Part shown: one piece after another, positions 34,501 to 48,000 of the stretch
Position numbering within the stretch: position 1 is the stretch's first letter
How the letters are laid out: every line of letters begins with the position of its first letter
Origin: Eudromia elegans
Taxonomy: Eukaryota; Chordata; Aves; Tinamiformes; Tinamidae
Reading direction: 5' to 3'
NCBI GenBank assembly: GCA_003342815.1
Contig: PTEX01000205.1
Coordinates: 578,252-642,251 of the forward strand
DNA length: 64,000 nucleotides
Program-made: the position numbers and the translations under genes
Notes under the pieces: model-generated
The model's database searches: none
Told to the model about the DNA's origin: nothing
The model's input: the letters and a program-made list of their open reading frames with translations, nothing else

Positions 34501-37500
34501 GATGACAGTGACAGACTGGATCTAATGAACTATCGCACTGCAGCTATCTTGTTTTTCTCTTTGGTTAATAGCTGTAGGAGCCAGCTACCAAAAGATGAAG
34601 GTATTTTTCCATCAATATCTGTTGCCTGTGGGCATGTGTAGTGTTTGTTGTGACTGTCAAGATTGTGGTGGAATTCCTGTTTGCTTTGTGTGCTCAAGCC
34701 TGTTGGGGCTTGCAGGGTCCGACACAGGTCATCTGGGCAAGCCAGGATGCAGGGCTCATCGAGCCAGTTAATGCTTCAGGGACACAGAGGCAGAGATCCA
34801 GGCTGGGCTCCAGAGAGGAAGATGGGGAGGCAGGGTGCATTTTAAAAAAGTGAGACCTGGTGCTTGCTTTGGAGTCAGTGGAATGCTCTGGTCTCTCCGC
34901 ATAGTGCAAGAAGGTCCTTGCACTGCTGCTGAAAGGAGCAAGATATGTGGAGTTGACTGTGCCCTGTGCTGGGAGAGCATGACCTGATGGCAGATTAACT
35001 TAAACATCACGCTGCACCCTCTCCGAAGAGTGGAGCGAATGATCCTGTGGGCCCAGGGCAGTGTCTGAAGTCCAACCCTTGGTCAGGATTTCCGGGGGTC
35101 CATGTCCGAGTACTTAGCAGTGTGACTGGGGCAGTAGGAGGGATGCTAGTATGTAGAACCAGGTCAGTGCAGGAGCAACAGAAGGCTGTGAAGTTCCCAG
35201 TAGTGCTAAGGACACCTCTAAAGTTCCTGCATTACTGTGGTCCAGAAGCTCACGCATTCAAGAACTAGATACTTGAGAATCAAGCCCCCAGCTATGCACC
35301 TTTTGCCAAAATTTCCAATGTGCACCTCTTCCACTCTGCCAGTGGCTCTGGCGTTTCTTCTCTGCAAGACAATTTCTCAGCACCTTGCAGATTGAGATTT
35401 GGGGAGAAGCACCTTTGCCTTGCTGTTCTCTAACTTCCCTCAAGCTATATCTGCTGGTCCCAAGGGATTTGCTTGATTTCTTTTGCTGATTGTCTCTTGG
35501 CATTCTTGCATATGCCATTTTTTTGCTCTTTAATCCCTTGCCACGTGCACTGGCTTTGGTACCAAAGTGGGTTTGAGTGAGCAACAAAATTAGCACAAAA
35601 CGTTGCTTTTAGTCATCATAAAACCAAATATCACTAAGCTATACATGATTTTTTTTAACTCCTACCTTTGGCATGCAGTATGCTTCTGTGTAAGGAGAAT
35701 GTGGCAGATGCCTTCTGCAAAGGACAAACACTAATCCTTTTTAACAGCCTGCAGCAGAATAAGGAAGAATGAAGAGCAAAGAGGACACATCAAGCACTTA
35801 AGTTAGTGAACTTCATGGTATTGTCTGTGAGCCCAGATGATAAGCCCAGGTACAAGAGGCACAAGAGAAGACACAGAGGTGGCACAGGGAGAGGAGGATG
35901 GCCACCTTGCCTGGCCAGAAGGAGGTCTCTAAAGTGGATCTCACTTTGCTGGGACAAATGGGCGCTCTAGGTTGAGACTGCACAGACAGGCATCATCTCA
36001 CTGACAACTGACTGCGGACAGTCTCGCAAAGAGAGAAATGGGACTGTGGTATTTGAGATGCTTAAACTAATCAGTGCCATTCAACAGCCTGGAAACAGGC
36101 CTGCCTGGAAAAGCCACCCTTTCCAGGTCAGTGGAACAAAGCTTTGCCTCTTCCTTCACACCTACCTGGGTGAAGCTCAGGCATGAAGAGCGCTCCAATG
36201 CTGATGTGCTAATGCTGACTAAGCAGAGCTACAGAGAAGACTGGATGGAGGACAGCCCAACAGCTGTTAATTGATCCTGTGGGACATGTGCTGTGGCTGT
36301 TGTGGTAACGGGGAATGAAAGGTTTCTCTCACAAGACATTATGTTGAGGAAACAGAGATTTTTGTTTGTTTGTTTTTAACAGTAGAGGCAGGAGTGTATC
36401 AAAGAGGTGTTTATTTTCAAAGCCAGATATTCACCAACCCCTACAAAGAAGCCCTGCAAATCCAGCACAGTCCGATAGGCTATAACCAGGAAAGCAATTG
36501 AGGGAGATTCACCAAGTCGCTCTTCTTCTGGGTGCTATTAGCACCGTAGCTGCCTGAGCTGGGCCAAGCTGCAGGTCTGCTTGAGTGGCAGGCCGAGCAG
36601 GACGGCCTTGCTGCTGGTAGCACCAGGCTATGCGAAAGCTGGCTCAAAGATTGGCTGCAGTTAAATGCCCGAACTGTGATGAGAGATATATATGTGCATA
36701 TGTGTTTGTGTGTATATGTATTATGTTTTTCTGTGTACCTATATATATTGGGAGATTCTACTGTTCTCAGCTAAGAATAAAGGAGATAAGAACTAGGAAG
36801 GGAAAAGAGCCCCTAGAGGAAGAGAAGGGAAAAACAGACAATGAAAAAGACCGGTTTTCCTGGGAAAACTGCTTTCAGGCAGACCGAGCAGGTGCCTGGC
36901 AGTGGGGCTCCGGAGGAGTCAGTTGGCACCCATAGATTTCTCTTCCCGGCAGTGGGAGCTGCAGGCGTGAGTGAGCATGAAGAGCAGTGTGCGGGCAGTC
37001 TCTCCAGTGGAGCTACGGCTGCCTGCACTGGCAATGTGACTGGGAAGTGTGTGCAGGCTGTGTGAGCAGCTGCTCACCAGCTCTTCTGCACCACAGCCCT
37101 ACCCCGCGCTGTGCCGTGTCCCATGTGCAAGGCCAAAGCGAGAAGGGCCTTGTGTTCCTGATGCTGCAGCAGTGTGACAAATTCCACCTAGGAAACTCAT
37201 CATGGGCAGGGGCTGCCTTGCTGGGCTAAGTCCTGCTCTAGCTGCATTTTTGCTGGTCACATCTGTACAGATGACTCAGTGGCAGAGCTGGTGGTCTTAT
37301 GGAAATGCAGAGGAATGATGTTCCTCAGGAGCAACCCAAGCTGTTCCGCTTCCCCTTGGAGCTGCAGACCTGCCCTGGCTATTCTGCAGCTGCCCTGTGC
37401 ACTCCCCTTTGCTTGATCTGGTGGTTGCTCTGCATTTATCCTTTTCCTGCAAGGTATCTTGTGCAGATTCAAAGCAGCTCCCTTCTGTCACCTAGGACAA

Positions 37501-40500
37501 GGGAGAGGGTGGCTCCAAGGAGCTTGACGACATGAAGAGTGATCGAATGAGAACTGTCCAACTCAATGTCTGCGATAGCAAAGAGGTGGACCGCGCAGTG
37601 GAGCATGTGAACAGCAGCCTGGAGGATCCCGAGAAAGGTAGGTGCATTCAGGAGACTGATGTCACGTGGAAGCTGATTGCAAGAGCTCTCTCCGTGTGGG
37701 CTTACAGCATATTCAGAGGTATTTCAAAAACTTGCTGAGCCAATGAAAGGCCCAAAGCTTTGAGAAGCAACAGTGCAAAGCACGTGGCCTGTTTGCATTC
37801 TGTGTTGTATCAAAAAGCAGCTCCCCTCTTGCCACCTGAAACAGCACCTGCAAAAAACCTCTGGTTTATTTGCTAGCTCCTGTGGGGCCATTAGCAGAAA
37901 TCATGCTGCTGTTTCAGAACCCTGGATTTGATTCTCTTTTAGATGACTAGAGGTTGATTATAACTCCCTTTTAGAGTAATCTCTGCTGGGTGGTAATGAT
38001 TTCTGTGATCAGCCCGGTCAAGTTTTGCCAGTGCTTTAATGCTTTTGGGTGGCACAGCAGCCAGTTCTCAGAACTCAAATGTTAGCCCTTTGTCAGGAAC
38101 TGGTCTGTACCCACCGGGGACCCAGCTCTGGGGCGTTAGGGCCTACATGTAGCAGCAAATTGTGAGCAGGCAGAGCATCCTCCTAGCAAGCGGTGCTGCA
38201 GCTCAGGCCTGCATGCTGCTCCGGCCTGCGCTGTGCAGCAGGTGGTGCTGCTGGTGCTGCCACGAGCTGCCGAGGGCGTGCGGAGCCTCTGCGAGGCTGT
38301 CCCGGCCTGCATGAAGCAAGGGGTCTGCCATAGCCTGGGTTAGGCTGGGGAAACGTCTGCGTCTCTCACAACACCACTACCTGCAGAGGCCCTGCTGAGT
38401 CTGCTGGCAGAGACCAGTGTGTCCTGTGCCACACTGCTGAGTTGGAAAAGGAGCTGCAGGAGGTTCTGTCCACACATCCGGAGCTCAGCACTAGATCAGG
38501 AGCAGGACACTGAGCACTTGGCAAGTCTCAAGCTTTCATGGCCAGGAGTTATCAGTTCAAGTGCTCTTAGCTTTGCAGCGTTCATCTGGGAAATGTGAGT
38601 TGGTTGTCTGTGTGACACTTCACTTTGATGTGCGATTGTAGGGCTTGGGTTGCAGACCATGAGCTCTGCTTAGAAGTGCACAGCTCGACCTGTGTCTTTT
38701 TCTCCATGCTTACTGGAAGAAGAGCAAGTTGTTGGACCTGTCCCTGTATTTACTGTGCATGCAGCTCCCCTGTGGGGGCCTTCATCAGTGGAACTTCTGG
38801 CAGTTCAAGGGATGTTCATAAAGCTAGTCAAAGACATAGACTAAGGACCCGATTGTTTGTTAATTATTATCTTAGAGCTTGTTGTGGGCCTCTGGCATTA
38901 ACAACTCTCTTTGAAGTAGCAGAAGAGGCCATTTAATACATAGGCCGAGCAGTTAGGAATATAATTAGGAAATTGTGTGAAATGAGTATGAATTATTCCA
39001 AGTTCCTTTCTAATCCTTTTTATTGCCAAATGACTTGGTTGCTGCAGTAGTTTTCATCTGGGTTACAGCAGAATAAAAGGGAGAGGCCACGGCGTACATG
39101 CCCACCCATGCCACAACATCCTTCCTAGCATTGCAGTCATTCTAGTTTTTTATGATGACACAGAGGATTTTATTTCAAAAGACGCGATCTTTTGTTTCTT
39201 ACAAGGTCTTTTCTTATTTTTTGCACTCAGAAACTATTTTGTTTCCTTCAAAACCCACCAAGAATAAAAAGAAAATGGCAAGGCCAAACTGCTTACACGT
39301 GGTTGAATTCTCTGTTGGCTCAGAACTCAGTGGCATTCTTATTTGCAGCAGTTTGACTGCAGTGTTGGGAAACAGAACAGGAAAAATAAACATTGTGATT
39401 ATGTTTGCTCAGGAGACTGAGGCCTGCTCTGGATTCTCTTCTGTCTGCCTTTGATCGTGACAGATCTTAATGAAAAACTCTGTTATGTGGTTTGGTACTG
39501 CATTAGCAAGGCGTTGCTTTCATAGGTCTCACAGAAGTAAAGCCTTTTGCTTGATGTTATCTTCCAGGGCTCTGGGGGCTGGTTAACAATGCCGGGATCT
39601 CCACGTTTGGAGAGGTGGAGTTCACCAGCATGGACACGTACATGGAAGTAGCTGAAGTGAACCTGTGGGGTACAGTGCGAACCACCAAGGCCTTCCTTCC
39701 GCTCATCCGCAGGTCGAAAGGTGAGTGGCTCCAGCGAGCAGAGAGATCCTAGCTTGTCCTGCAGGAGACGATGCAGCAGGGTCAGGCTGCTCTGCTTGGC
39801 TGCAGCACGTGCGTCCTCTCAGCTGCAGGTGCTGCGGCCACGCTGCCTGCAGGATAGCACGGTGCCTTGCGGAGAGCGAGCGCAGTCTCGGTGGCAGCAG
39901 TTTCCTTGGACACTGCTTCCTGTTGTCTCAGCTCAGTCCATATTGCTGCTGAGCGCTCCTGTTTCTCCCCATGCAGATTTTAGCCAGCATCTCTGCATTG
40001 CTCGGTGTTTCCTATAGCGCAGAGCTGTGTGTGTCACTGTGTACCTGTGCCCTCAGATGCAGGTGCAGATGCAGTGTGCCCTGCAGTGGACTTCTCTCCC
40101 GCCCGAGGGCTGGTGCACAGGGCCACAAAGCTCAACTGGAGCCCTCAGCCCGTGTGCATGCCAGGCAGCTCTTAGGGGGGCAGCAGGCGGGTGGGTGCCC
40201 CCGCCGAGGGGCATGTGCTGGGTGTCTGCCCTGTGTGGGCCTCACGGCTGTGCTTTGCCTGATCTCTGCCTAGGTCGTGTGGTGAACATCAGCAGTATGA
40301 TGGGACGCATGGGCAGCCCTGCCCGCTCACCCTACTGCATCACTAAGTTTGGTGTGGAAGCCTTCTCTGACTGCCTGCGCTACGAGATGCAGCCCCAGGG
40401 CGTCATGGTCAGCATTGTGGAGCCTGGAAACTTCATCGCTGCCACCAATCTATACAGCCCTGAGAGAATCAAAGCCATAGCTGACAAGATGTGGGACGAG

Positions 40501-40743
40501 CTCCCCGAGATAGTGCGCAAGGACTACGGCAGGAAGTACTTTGACGAGCAGGTGAGCAAGATGGAGACGTACTGCAACAGCGGCTCCACGGACACGTCGC
40601 CGGTCATCGAAAGCGTCGCCCACGCGCTCACCGCCACGGCGCCCTACACCCGCTACCACCCCATGGATTACTACTGGTGGCTGCGCATGCAGATCATGAC
40701 GCACATGCCAGCGGCCATTTCCGATCGGCTCTATGTCTATTGA
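28433..40743 (+). CDS. BDH1: D-beta-hydroxybutyrate dehydrogenase, mitochondrial
   Basis: Six coding exons: 28433-28515, 30667-30739, 32198-32308, 37496-37637, 39568-39720, 40274-40743, all with GT-AG introns and fitting phases, giving 343 codons plus stop, the same length as I recall for the mammalian protein. The enzyme interconverts (R)-3-hydroxybutyrate and acetoacetate with NAD(H) at the inner mitochondrial membrane and depends on phosphatidylcholine. Residues 1-50 form a basic leader ([13 protein letters not shown]) ending near [15 protein letters not shown] (about residue 60) binds NAD; NNAG, the Ser of NISSM and YCITK (Tyr/Lys) form the catalytic set. The tail [14 protein letters not shown] matches the lipid-interacting end. 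The start fits GAAAGGATG and an upstream untranslated part from 28384. A related gene lies divergently on the other strand. Confidence 0.97.
29451..29494. repeat. Near-perfect 22-bp tandem duplication
   Basis: CAAAATCTTAGTTAAGT appears twice, 22 bases apart, in BDH1 intron 1. Confidence 0.75.
30667..30739 (+). CDS. BDH1: BDH1 exon 2 (end of leader)
   Basis: 73 bases between TTTTCTCATAG and [29 protein letters not shown] then SEVDE. RSYAS is where the mammalian protein has RTYAS, near its mature N-terminus. Confidence 0.92.
30796..30817. repeat. Poly-T run (22 T)
   Basis: Just after BDH1 exon 2, in intron 2. No element body recognised. Confidence 0.85.
32198..32308 (+). CDS. BDH1: BDH1 exon 3 (NAD-binding)
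   Basis: 111 bases between TTGTCTTGCAG and AAG|GTAAGG. Holds [20 protein letters not shown], the glycine-rich NAD motif and following helix. Confidence 0.97.
37496..37637 (+). CDS. BDH1: BDH1 exon 4
   Basis: 142 bases between TGTCACCTAG and [29 protein letters not shown], then [12 protein letters not shown] and LEDPEK. Confidence 0.97.
39568..39720 (+). CDS. BDH1: BDH1 exon 5 (NNAG)
   Basis: 153 bases between TATCTTCCAG and [28 protein letters not shown] to [13 protein letters not shown] carries the structural Asn of the SDR active site. Confidence 0.97.
40274..40743 (+). CDS. BDH1: BDH1 exon 6 (catalytic Tyr/Lys, stop)
   Basis: 470 bases after [53 protein letters not shown] and the tail ISDRLYVY then TGA. 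Confidence 0.98.
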
Positions 40744-41674
40744 GACCTCGCACTCCTGGGCTACCAAGGTGGGAAATCTGTTTAAAAAGAGCATTGTACA
40801 CAGTTCCTATTAGCCATTTTTTAATTTTTCTAACCTCAGTTCAGAGTACTGTATTTTAGCTCTAAAGGGTTCGTTTAAACATCTGACATAACCTAAGGGC
40901 AGTAATTCACAAGGGATACTTTGTGGGCAGGAATATATTATATTTGTGCACAAACATTGTTTCTTTGCTATTTATTTCATGTAATCCTTTTCGTTTTCCA
41001 CCTCAGCTGTCAAGTTAAAATCATTATTTAAATTATGATTGCTCCAAAGTGTTTTCGTAACAATTTTTGCTGGTGAATGTATGCAGTCTATAGAATTCCT
41101 GCCTAGGATGCAGCCTTCACTCCATAAAGCAGAGTCCTGTGTTTTGTAGCAGTGAATCACTGCCTCCCGATGTTTAAGAACATCCAATAGACTTTTCCAG
41201 GACTGGTGACAGAAGCCCATGGTAGAGCAGAAGCTCCTTTAATTCCAGGATCAGAACTGAAAGCTTTCAAAGCATGGAAACTGAGCACATGACCCTGTCC
41301 GTTCCTCTCTTAGAGTTTCACCGATGAAATTTAAGTGGACAAGGAAATGCTCAGCTTCTTTGCATAACTGCTTGCCACAATTTAATGAACTAGGGACTCA
41401 ATCCTGCAGACCTTTCCCACAGGCATTTCTTATTCATCTAAGCATTCCCATGAGTGTGAGCAGCTTTTACGCACAAGCCTGTAGGCATCAGGATTGACCC
41501 GTAGTAACATTTCTCTTCAACAGTAATTGAACCTCAACTCCGATTTAGTTTGGAATAGAGTTTCACTCCAGTTTCTATAACTTGTGAGGATCACAGCTGT
41601 CTATAGGGAAGCCAAGAGTGTTACAGTCACATCCATGAATGTCATTCTGACCAGGGACCTCCAAGTTACACTGA

Positions 41675-41762
41675 AGGATTTGTACAGCCCCTTGCACAGA
41701 AGGACCTTAATCCTAGCTAGGGCCTCTAGACAGTGTTGCAGTGCAGGTGATAAAATCTGTCA
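41675..41762 (+). mobile_element. Probable old amniote SINE tail
   Basis: CAGCCCCTTGCACAGAAGGA, then CTTAATCCTAGCTAGGGCCT and CTAGACAGTGTTGCAGTGCA resemble, in order, the remembered tail of old tRNA-type amniote SINEs (CAGCGCCTAGCACAATGGGG, then GATCCTGATTGGGGCCTCTA, then GGTGCTACTGTAATACAAAT). Divergence is high and the head of the element was not found. Confidence 0.4.
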
Positions 41763-42046
41763 TTGAAGGAGTCATTGAGCTGAAATACATAGAACCTGAT
41801 ATTAATCTAACAGAAAGTCCAATGAACAATTTAATTTCCATGCTGGTTATGTTTACATGTCTGAGAAATATGTTTTTTGTACTGTAAGAAAAGAAAAAAA
41901 GCATACAATGTTGAAACAGTTTTTTAAACCTAAAAGGCAAGAAAAGTAAAATAACCATTGGTAGCAAAGTTGAAGAAAAGGGATTTCATGTGCCCTGGTA
42001 GCGTACTATGACAAGTTGAGAGTACGTGAACAAACTCCTTTGGCTT

Positions 42047-42052
42047 AATAAA
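42047..42052 (+). terminator. BDH1: Probable BDH1 polyadenylation signal (AATAAA)
   Basis: CTTAATAAATGTGTAC about 1.3 kb past the stop codon, followed by a T/G-containing stretch. Confidence 0.6.
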
Positions 42053-45000
42053 TGTGTACATGAATGTTAACAAAGTTCAGAGGCTTTCTCTGTATTTTTT
42101 CTTTATTTTTAATGTGAAAAACTCATGTGCTTTTTTTATTCTGAATTTGTCTTTACAAATGCTTTGTTCAGAGACTGATATGTAGTCTACATGCATGGTT
42201 GATTGCGTAAATCCTTCCTGTAAGCGTAGGATAGATCCAGCCACATTTTGTGACAAGTGTGTCTAACATCTGGGCTCTGTGTAGCCACATCTCTTAGGTC
42301 TGTATCTATATGTTAGGTACCAGACTCCCATGGATTACAAAGGATTATTATGGATTATCCTCAAAGAGGAGGAAAAGAAACTGCATTATGAAGAAGGGAG
42401 GAGAATGATTCAGCAGGGTAGACACGTGGCAGGTAGCTCGAGGAACCTGAAATAAAACCTTGGGAGAGACCGTGCTGCCTTCCAGATTTTCTTGCTGTTT
42501 ACTAGAGTCCAGGAGTGACATGTTTGCAATAGTTGCATCAAGTGGCACCTTGCTTCATTTTTCGATAGCCACTCTCCTTTTTAGGACATAATGCAAGAAT
42601 ATGAACTACAAGAGTCCTAGGAGGCGCAGGGACTTATCTGCCAGGTAAAATATCTAGATGACAAGGTTTGCTGCAGCTTTCCCAGAGAGAGAGAAAAAAA
42701 AGTTTTTATGATCTAAAAATATAGTCCCTTGATGGAAGGAACACAACAAATCCTGTAAATCTGCTAGCTGGGGTGCTACTTCCCAGTGGGCCTATGTGTA
42801 CTTTGAGATGTCATTGCAGACATCACTGAAGTTAGATGTGGGAAAGACTGAATGTGCAGCTGAGTTCCGTCCACCCAAATTGAGCTCTGGCCCTGCAGAG
42901 GGAAGGGAGTGGATGTTAAACTGCCAGGCTCCTTTGCAGCCCGAGGGCTGGCTGGGACCAGCGCAGGGGCTGCCCCAGAGGCGAGTGCAGGAGAGGCTGG
43001 GGGAGGCGGTTTGGGGACTCCTGCCTGTGGGCACAGCTGGTTCCAGGGAGGTGGTGTTGCGAGACCTGCCAACGCTGCACAGAGCCCGTGCAGGATGAAG
43101 GCCACGGGTGCCTGTCACCATGCAGAAGCCCTTGCGCAACCTGGAGCTGCCCGCCACGGCGCCCTGACATGAGCACTCGAGGAAGCCACATTTGTCCTGC
43201 CTTCGACCCAAGGTGGGGAAGGACGTTCTGGACACGCAAGGAGGAGACCGCCCATGCTGCAGTTGCAGGCTGCTGCTGGAGGGATGCCCCGCCGCTTGCT
43301 GTTCATTGGAAACACAGCCAGACCTGCTGCCTCCTGCGTGGCGAGGCGAGTGGCTGAAGTCAGTGGCCAGCCCGTGTTGCAGCTCTGCAGGCAGCAGCAT
43401 GGCCAAGACCTGCCTCAGTCCCCTGCAAGAAGAGCCGGTTCTCACCAGGGATTTCTAGGAGAAGACTGTTAACCTAAAAATAACTTTGACTGGTGTGGTG
43501 GGAGGCAGCAAAAAATGGGGTAATTTTAACTGCAGCTCTTACATCTTGTTCTAAGCCTTAATGAGGAAATCATGAAGTTCTACCCACTTCCCAAACTTTT
43601 GGTTCTCCTTTCAGAGGGGAGTGAATGTTGCGTTTGAAACAAGCATTTAGTGACCAGTTATGAACATGTTATTTAGATGCAGTGTTTGGGTTTCCCAGTT
43701 ACGCAGAAAATGGTACCCAAGCCAGGAGAGCGGGTCCCAAGCTCTGCAGCCGAGAGCTGGTCTTGCCTCAGCTCCAGCTCCTCAGCAGAGGGTGAACTCG
43801 GGCTCCTCTCAGTGCGGCTGCACCAGCCCTGGGAGCTCCGCGGGGGCTCTGCTTTGCACCCCGCTGGACACGTTGCTGCCCTGGGCCAGCAGTGCAGAGA
43901 CAGGGCTGCTCTGCACCCGCACGACTGAAGGGAGCTGTGGCAGTTCAGGAGGCGTCGAATAGCTGAGCCCGGGATGCCTGTCGCAACCAAACTTCATGTA
44001 AGAAGTAAACAAATGTAAGAATTAAATACTAAATTTAAACATAGGAATGGTTCAGCTGCTCAGCCACTATGTCAGGGGCCCAAAGCCTGTCTGTAGCTGC
44101 TGGTACTTAGGGACTGACTGAAAAGAGAGTGTACTCAGACCACTAGGTCTGCAGGAACAAGGCTGGGAGGCCCATGCATGACTCCAAGACCTGGTAACAC
44201 CTGCCCTGGTGAGAGCTGCTCAGGAGCATATTTGTGCCCGGAGCAGCACACGGATCAGAGGGGATCAGCAGGGCACAGCCTCCTACGGGGGCAGCAGCCC
44301 TCGCACGAGTGTTTCTGCCCCTGCTGCACGAGTGCGTAAGGGAAAGATACCAGAGCATGTCGGGCTCGTTGCTTTGATCCCCTGCTGCTCGCGGCTGTGT
44401 GATCCTCAGCAGGGATGCGCGGCATTGAAGCAAGCGGGAGCAAAGCACTCCGAGGACTGCGGTGTCAGCAGCGCCGCTGTAAGAGGGCAGAGGAGTTGGC
44501 CACCCCACCTCCTTGTCCTCCGTTCCTGAGGCAGCACGTGGCCACAGAAAGCCATGTGCCACAGAACGCTCGCACTGTGTTTCTGCAGCAGGACGGTGAG
44601 ACGTGCGGGTGACGTGACCGTGACAGGCAGAGGTGTTAGCTGGCGCGGAGCTCGCGGCTGTGACGGCCGCTCCCAGAGCCACCTGCCGCCCCCAGCCCAG
44701 GCGGCTGAGGCCCGGAGCAGGTGAGAGCGGCTAGCCCCTCCTCACTTGGCAGGGATGCTGCAGCACGGTGCAGGGAGCACAGCCCCATGGAAAGAAGGGC
44801 TGCTCCATCCTGCTCGTCACCCCCGTCACCTGGGCACAGCCACCCTTGCAGCACACAGGGTGGAAGGGATGCAGGACTGTGCCCCAGGTCTCATTTGGCA
44901 GCCCGCTGGGTGGTGTCTGCTTTATGAGCCCCTCCAACTGCCCGTCTGGAGCTGGCACGCACCCTAAGTGCCCTCCAGCAAAGCCAGGGAGGTGGCAACG

Positions 45001-48000
45001 GCAAAGAGGGTGTCCCAGGACGGGGTTTGGGGGCTTTCACCCCAGCCGTGCCCTGAGGGACGCGCAGTGAGGGACGCTGTGCTGCAGCCAGCTGAGATAG
45101 CTGCCTGCTGTCTGCGCTCCGCCTCCGAGGGGCTCGAGGGCTTCAGGACTGGCTGCAGAAAGGCAAAGCAGGCGCTCGGGCTCCTGCTCCCCAGCAGGCA
45201 GCTCTGGGCTGCGCGTGGGAAGCGCAGGGGTGGCCACTCTTGCTGAGATGTAGGTTGCTGTTTTCAAGTAGTTTTTGCTGACGCTGCGGGGCTTTTTTTT
45301 GGCTACAGAGTGTGGCTGTTCAATGAGGACTTTCTGTCAGCCTGCCCCATCACGAGGGAGCCACGCTGCTTCAGGGGCTCCACCGCTTCCACACACCCTG
45401 AACTGGAGCAGGGCCTGGCACCCAGACCCGCGGTGCGGCTGCCTTGCCAGTCAGCTGAGCTACTCCTGCTCCCTTTCCCTCTTTAGCACAACATTACGTA
45501 ATTATTTATGTGATGTGGGACACCTTGAGCACAAGAGCTGTCATCACCCACCATGTAGGCCCTGCAGAATCTGCTCCTCTGAGGGGGGCAGGTCTGGTTC
45601 CATAGCTCTGCCCAGGGCGGGCAGAGGGTCCCTGCTCTGCTCTTCTCGCCACAGCAGAGGCCAGCACGGAGGGGACAGTTTCACAACGTGATTTACCCCA
45701 TTTACCTCTAACTCCCTCGAGGAGCCCTCTGTGTTGGGCTGCGCCTCCCCTCCATGCGCCCTGCTCGGGGGCTGCAGCCACGGGGCAAGTGGGTCATGCC
45801 ACCGGCTGCAGAGCAGTTACAAGTGCGGAGGTGGTTTCACAAGGCCGGCTAAATGTAACAGGGCACAGGAACGTCTTCTTCAGCAACACTTAGATCAGAT
45901 CATGGTGCTGAGGACCTGCACCCTGGGAACCGCGGCCGGGGCGTTGCTGCCACCACGTGAGATGTTTGCTGCTTATGCAACGCTTCTCGGCCAGCCCCGT
46001 CTCTTCACTGCTGACCAGCTCTTTGGGGACCTCTGCCATGCCTGGGGTGTTTGTTCCCCTTGCACATGGGGCCAAGCGCCCAGCTAGACATCGTGGCTTC
46101 TCCTGGGAGAAAAGAGGACGTGGAAGCTAAAAAAGCCCAAATTCCACTCTCGAGTGTGCCTTTATTCCGTCCAGAATAAGGAGTTAGGAAGTAACAGGAC
46201 CCTGAACTTTCAGGATCCCTGAAAACCTCTCCACTGAATCCCAGGAAAACTCCCTGGTGGGGTCTGGGGTGACAGTGTGACTGTTCCTGTTACTGCTAGT
46301 CAATCAACCATGAGTGTCAGAGCAGCAGCCTAAAAACACAGCAATACCCAGAGGGACGACTCAGACGGTATTTCTAACTTTGCCTTGAGCTGAGTGGACC
46401 ATAAATCTCGTGAGATAACATGTTACCACAGGGATTTCCAGCCAGTTTTTCAGGCCTTGGAAGTTTGAATGTGACAAATAAGAAGTTTGTGGAAACCCCT
46501 CTGAACCGAGTGAGGCTGGTTTTGTGCATCAGTAACGCAGGACAGAGCAGAAATGTTGACCCGATGAACGCGGAATGCCTGTGTGATACTTGTCACACCA
46601 CGAGAACTGAGAGGAACCGCACGAAGCCGCACACGGCTGAGCTGTGGGACTCGTGGTCCTGAGAGGCTGCGAGTGCAGCAGGCCTGAAAGAGACCCCAGG
46701 AGAGAGCGCCGGGGTGGGTTCAGCAGCGAGCAGGGTCTGTCGCTGAGGCCTTCCCTGCTGGCTGCCCACGTGGGCCCTGGCACCGTGTCCCCATGGGGCC
46801 ATTCAGCGCCCGCACACAGAGCGCCACAGCCGAGCGGTGCCGGGCCGGTGGCGGCTGGTACCGCGGCGCGGGGACGAGCGCGGCCGCCCGCTGCCCTCAA
46901 TGGCCCTTTGTGGCCGCGGCGCCTCCTGACGCTGCGCCCAAGGGTTTCCTCTGCGGGACAGGGGACTTGTTGGCAATGCTGCTGCCTGGGAGGAGAACGG
47001 GCCCTGAGCGGCTCTCAGTGGGGCTCGAGGGGTGTCACGCGGCTGGTGTGTGTGTGCCTGGCGGGCACGTTGCGTCGGGAAGCCTAAACGGAGCAGATGT
47101 CCTCGGGTCTGAGGAAAACACTGTGTGTTTCTCTGTCCCACCTCATGGAAATGCTGTTGGCCTGGAGGAGTTCACCTTCTGGCTGTTCCCTGTCTTTTCT
47201 AACAATCCAGGCGTGCTATTTTATTCCCAGAGATGGGAAAAAAAAATGTGTGTGAAGCCCCAAACCACGTGGTGGTCAAGTCTCCAAAGAGGGGGGACAT
47301 ATGACACAACTTCGTGTCCAGGGAATGCCAGCCAGGCTGAGCTTGCTCGGGAGCAGCGCTCCAGGAAAACCAGCTCCAGCACCCCGACGAGCCACACTGC
47401 CCTCGCCAGCAGAGACGGGCCTGAGGAGATCATCAAGATCTCTGCAATGCTCCCGAGATGATTCATCCCGTCCTGACGAAGCAGATAGAACGGAAATCCA
47501 CGAGGAACAGCCACGGGGCCCGCCGGTGTCTGCTGGAGTGCAGCGAGGATGAAAGCGGGGAGGGTTTTAGGACTCAGCTGAGGTTCTCTGCAACCCCCTG
47601 CCCGTAGTGCCTTTGATGTGGAGGGATGTGGGGAGCTCGCGGGCGCTCCGCGGTCCCGGGCAGCTTGCAGGCACAAGGGTTGAACCCGGCGCTCGTACCC
47701 GCAGCTGGCGGGGCGGGGGACACGTCCAGCTCGTTGCTGCAGCTGGTCCCCATGCCCTGTGGTGAGCGTGTCCGTGGCAGGGCTGCGCTGGTGTGCGACG
47801 CATGCCAGGGAGAGCCGCGTGCAGTAGAACCACTTCAACTGAGCAGAAACTGTGGAACACGCAATTCCTCAAACTCATCTGACTTCGGGGCTCCAGGGGT
47901 GACGTCAAGGGCAAAACCCTCTAAGATCTCCTTAAGGGCAGCCCCAGTCCCCAGGGGTGAAATGCAGGCACTGCTGTTCAGAGAGGCACCCCCAGCCCCG

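Larger units (their letters stand above)
40744..42052 (+). other. BDH1: Probable BDH1 3' untranslated region
   Basis: AT-rich stretch without coding features from the stop codon to the first clear AATAAA. It contains a probable SINE tail near 41.7 kb. Confidence 0.55.
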
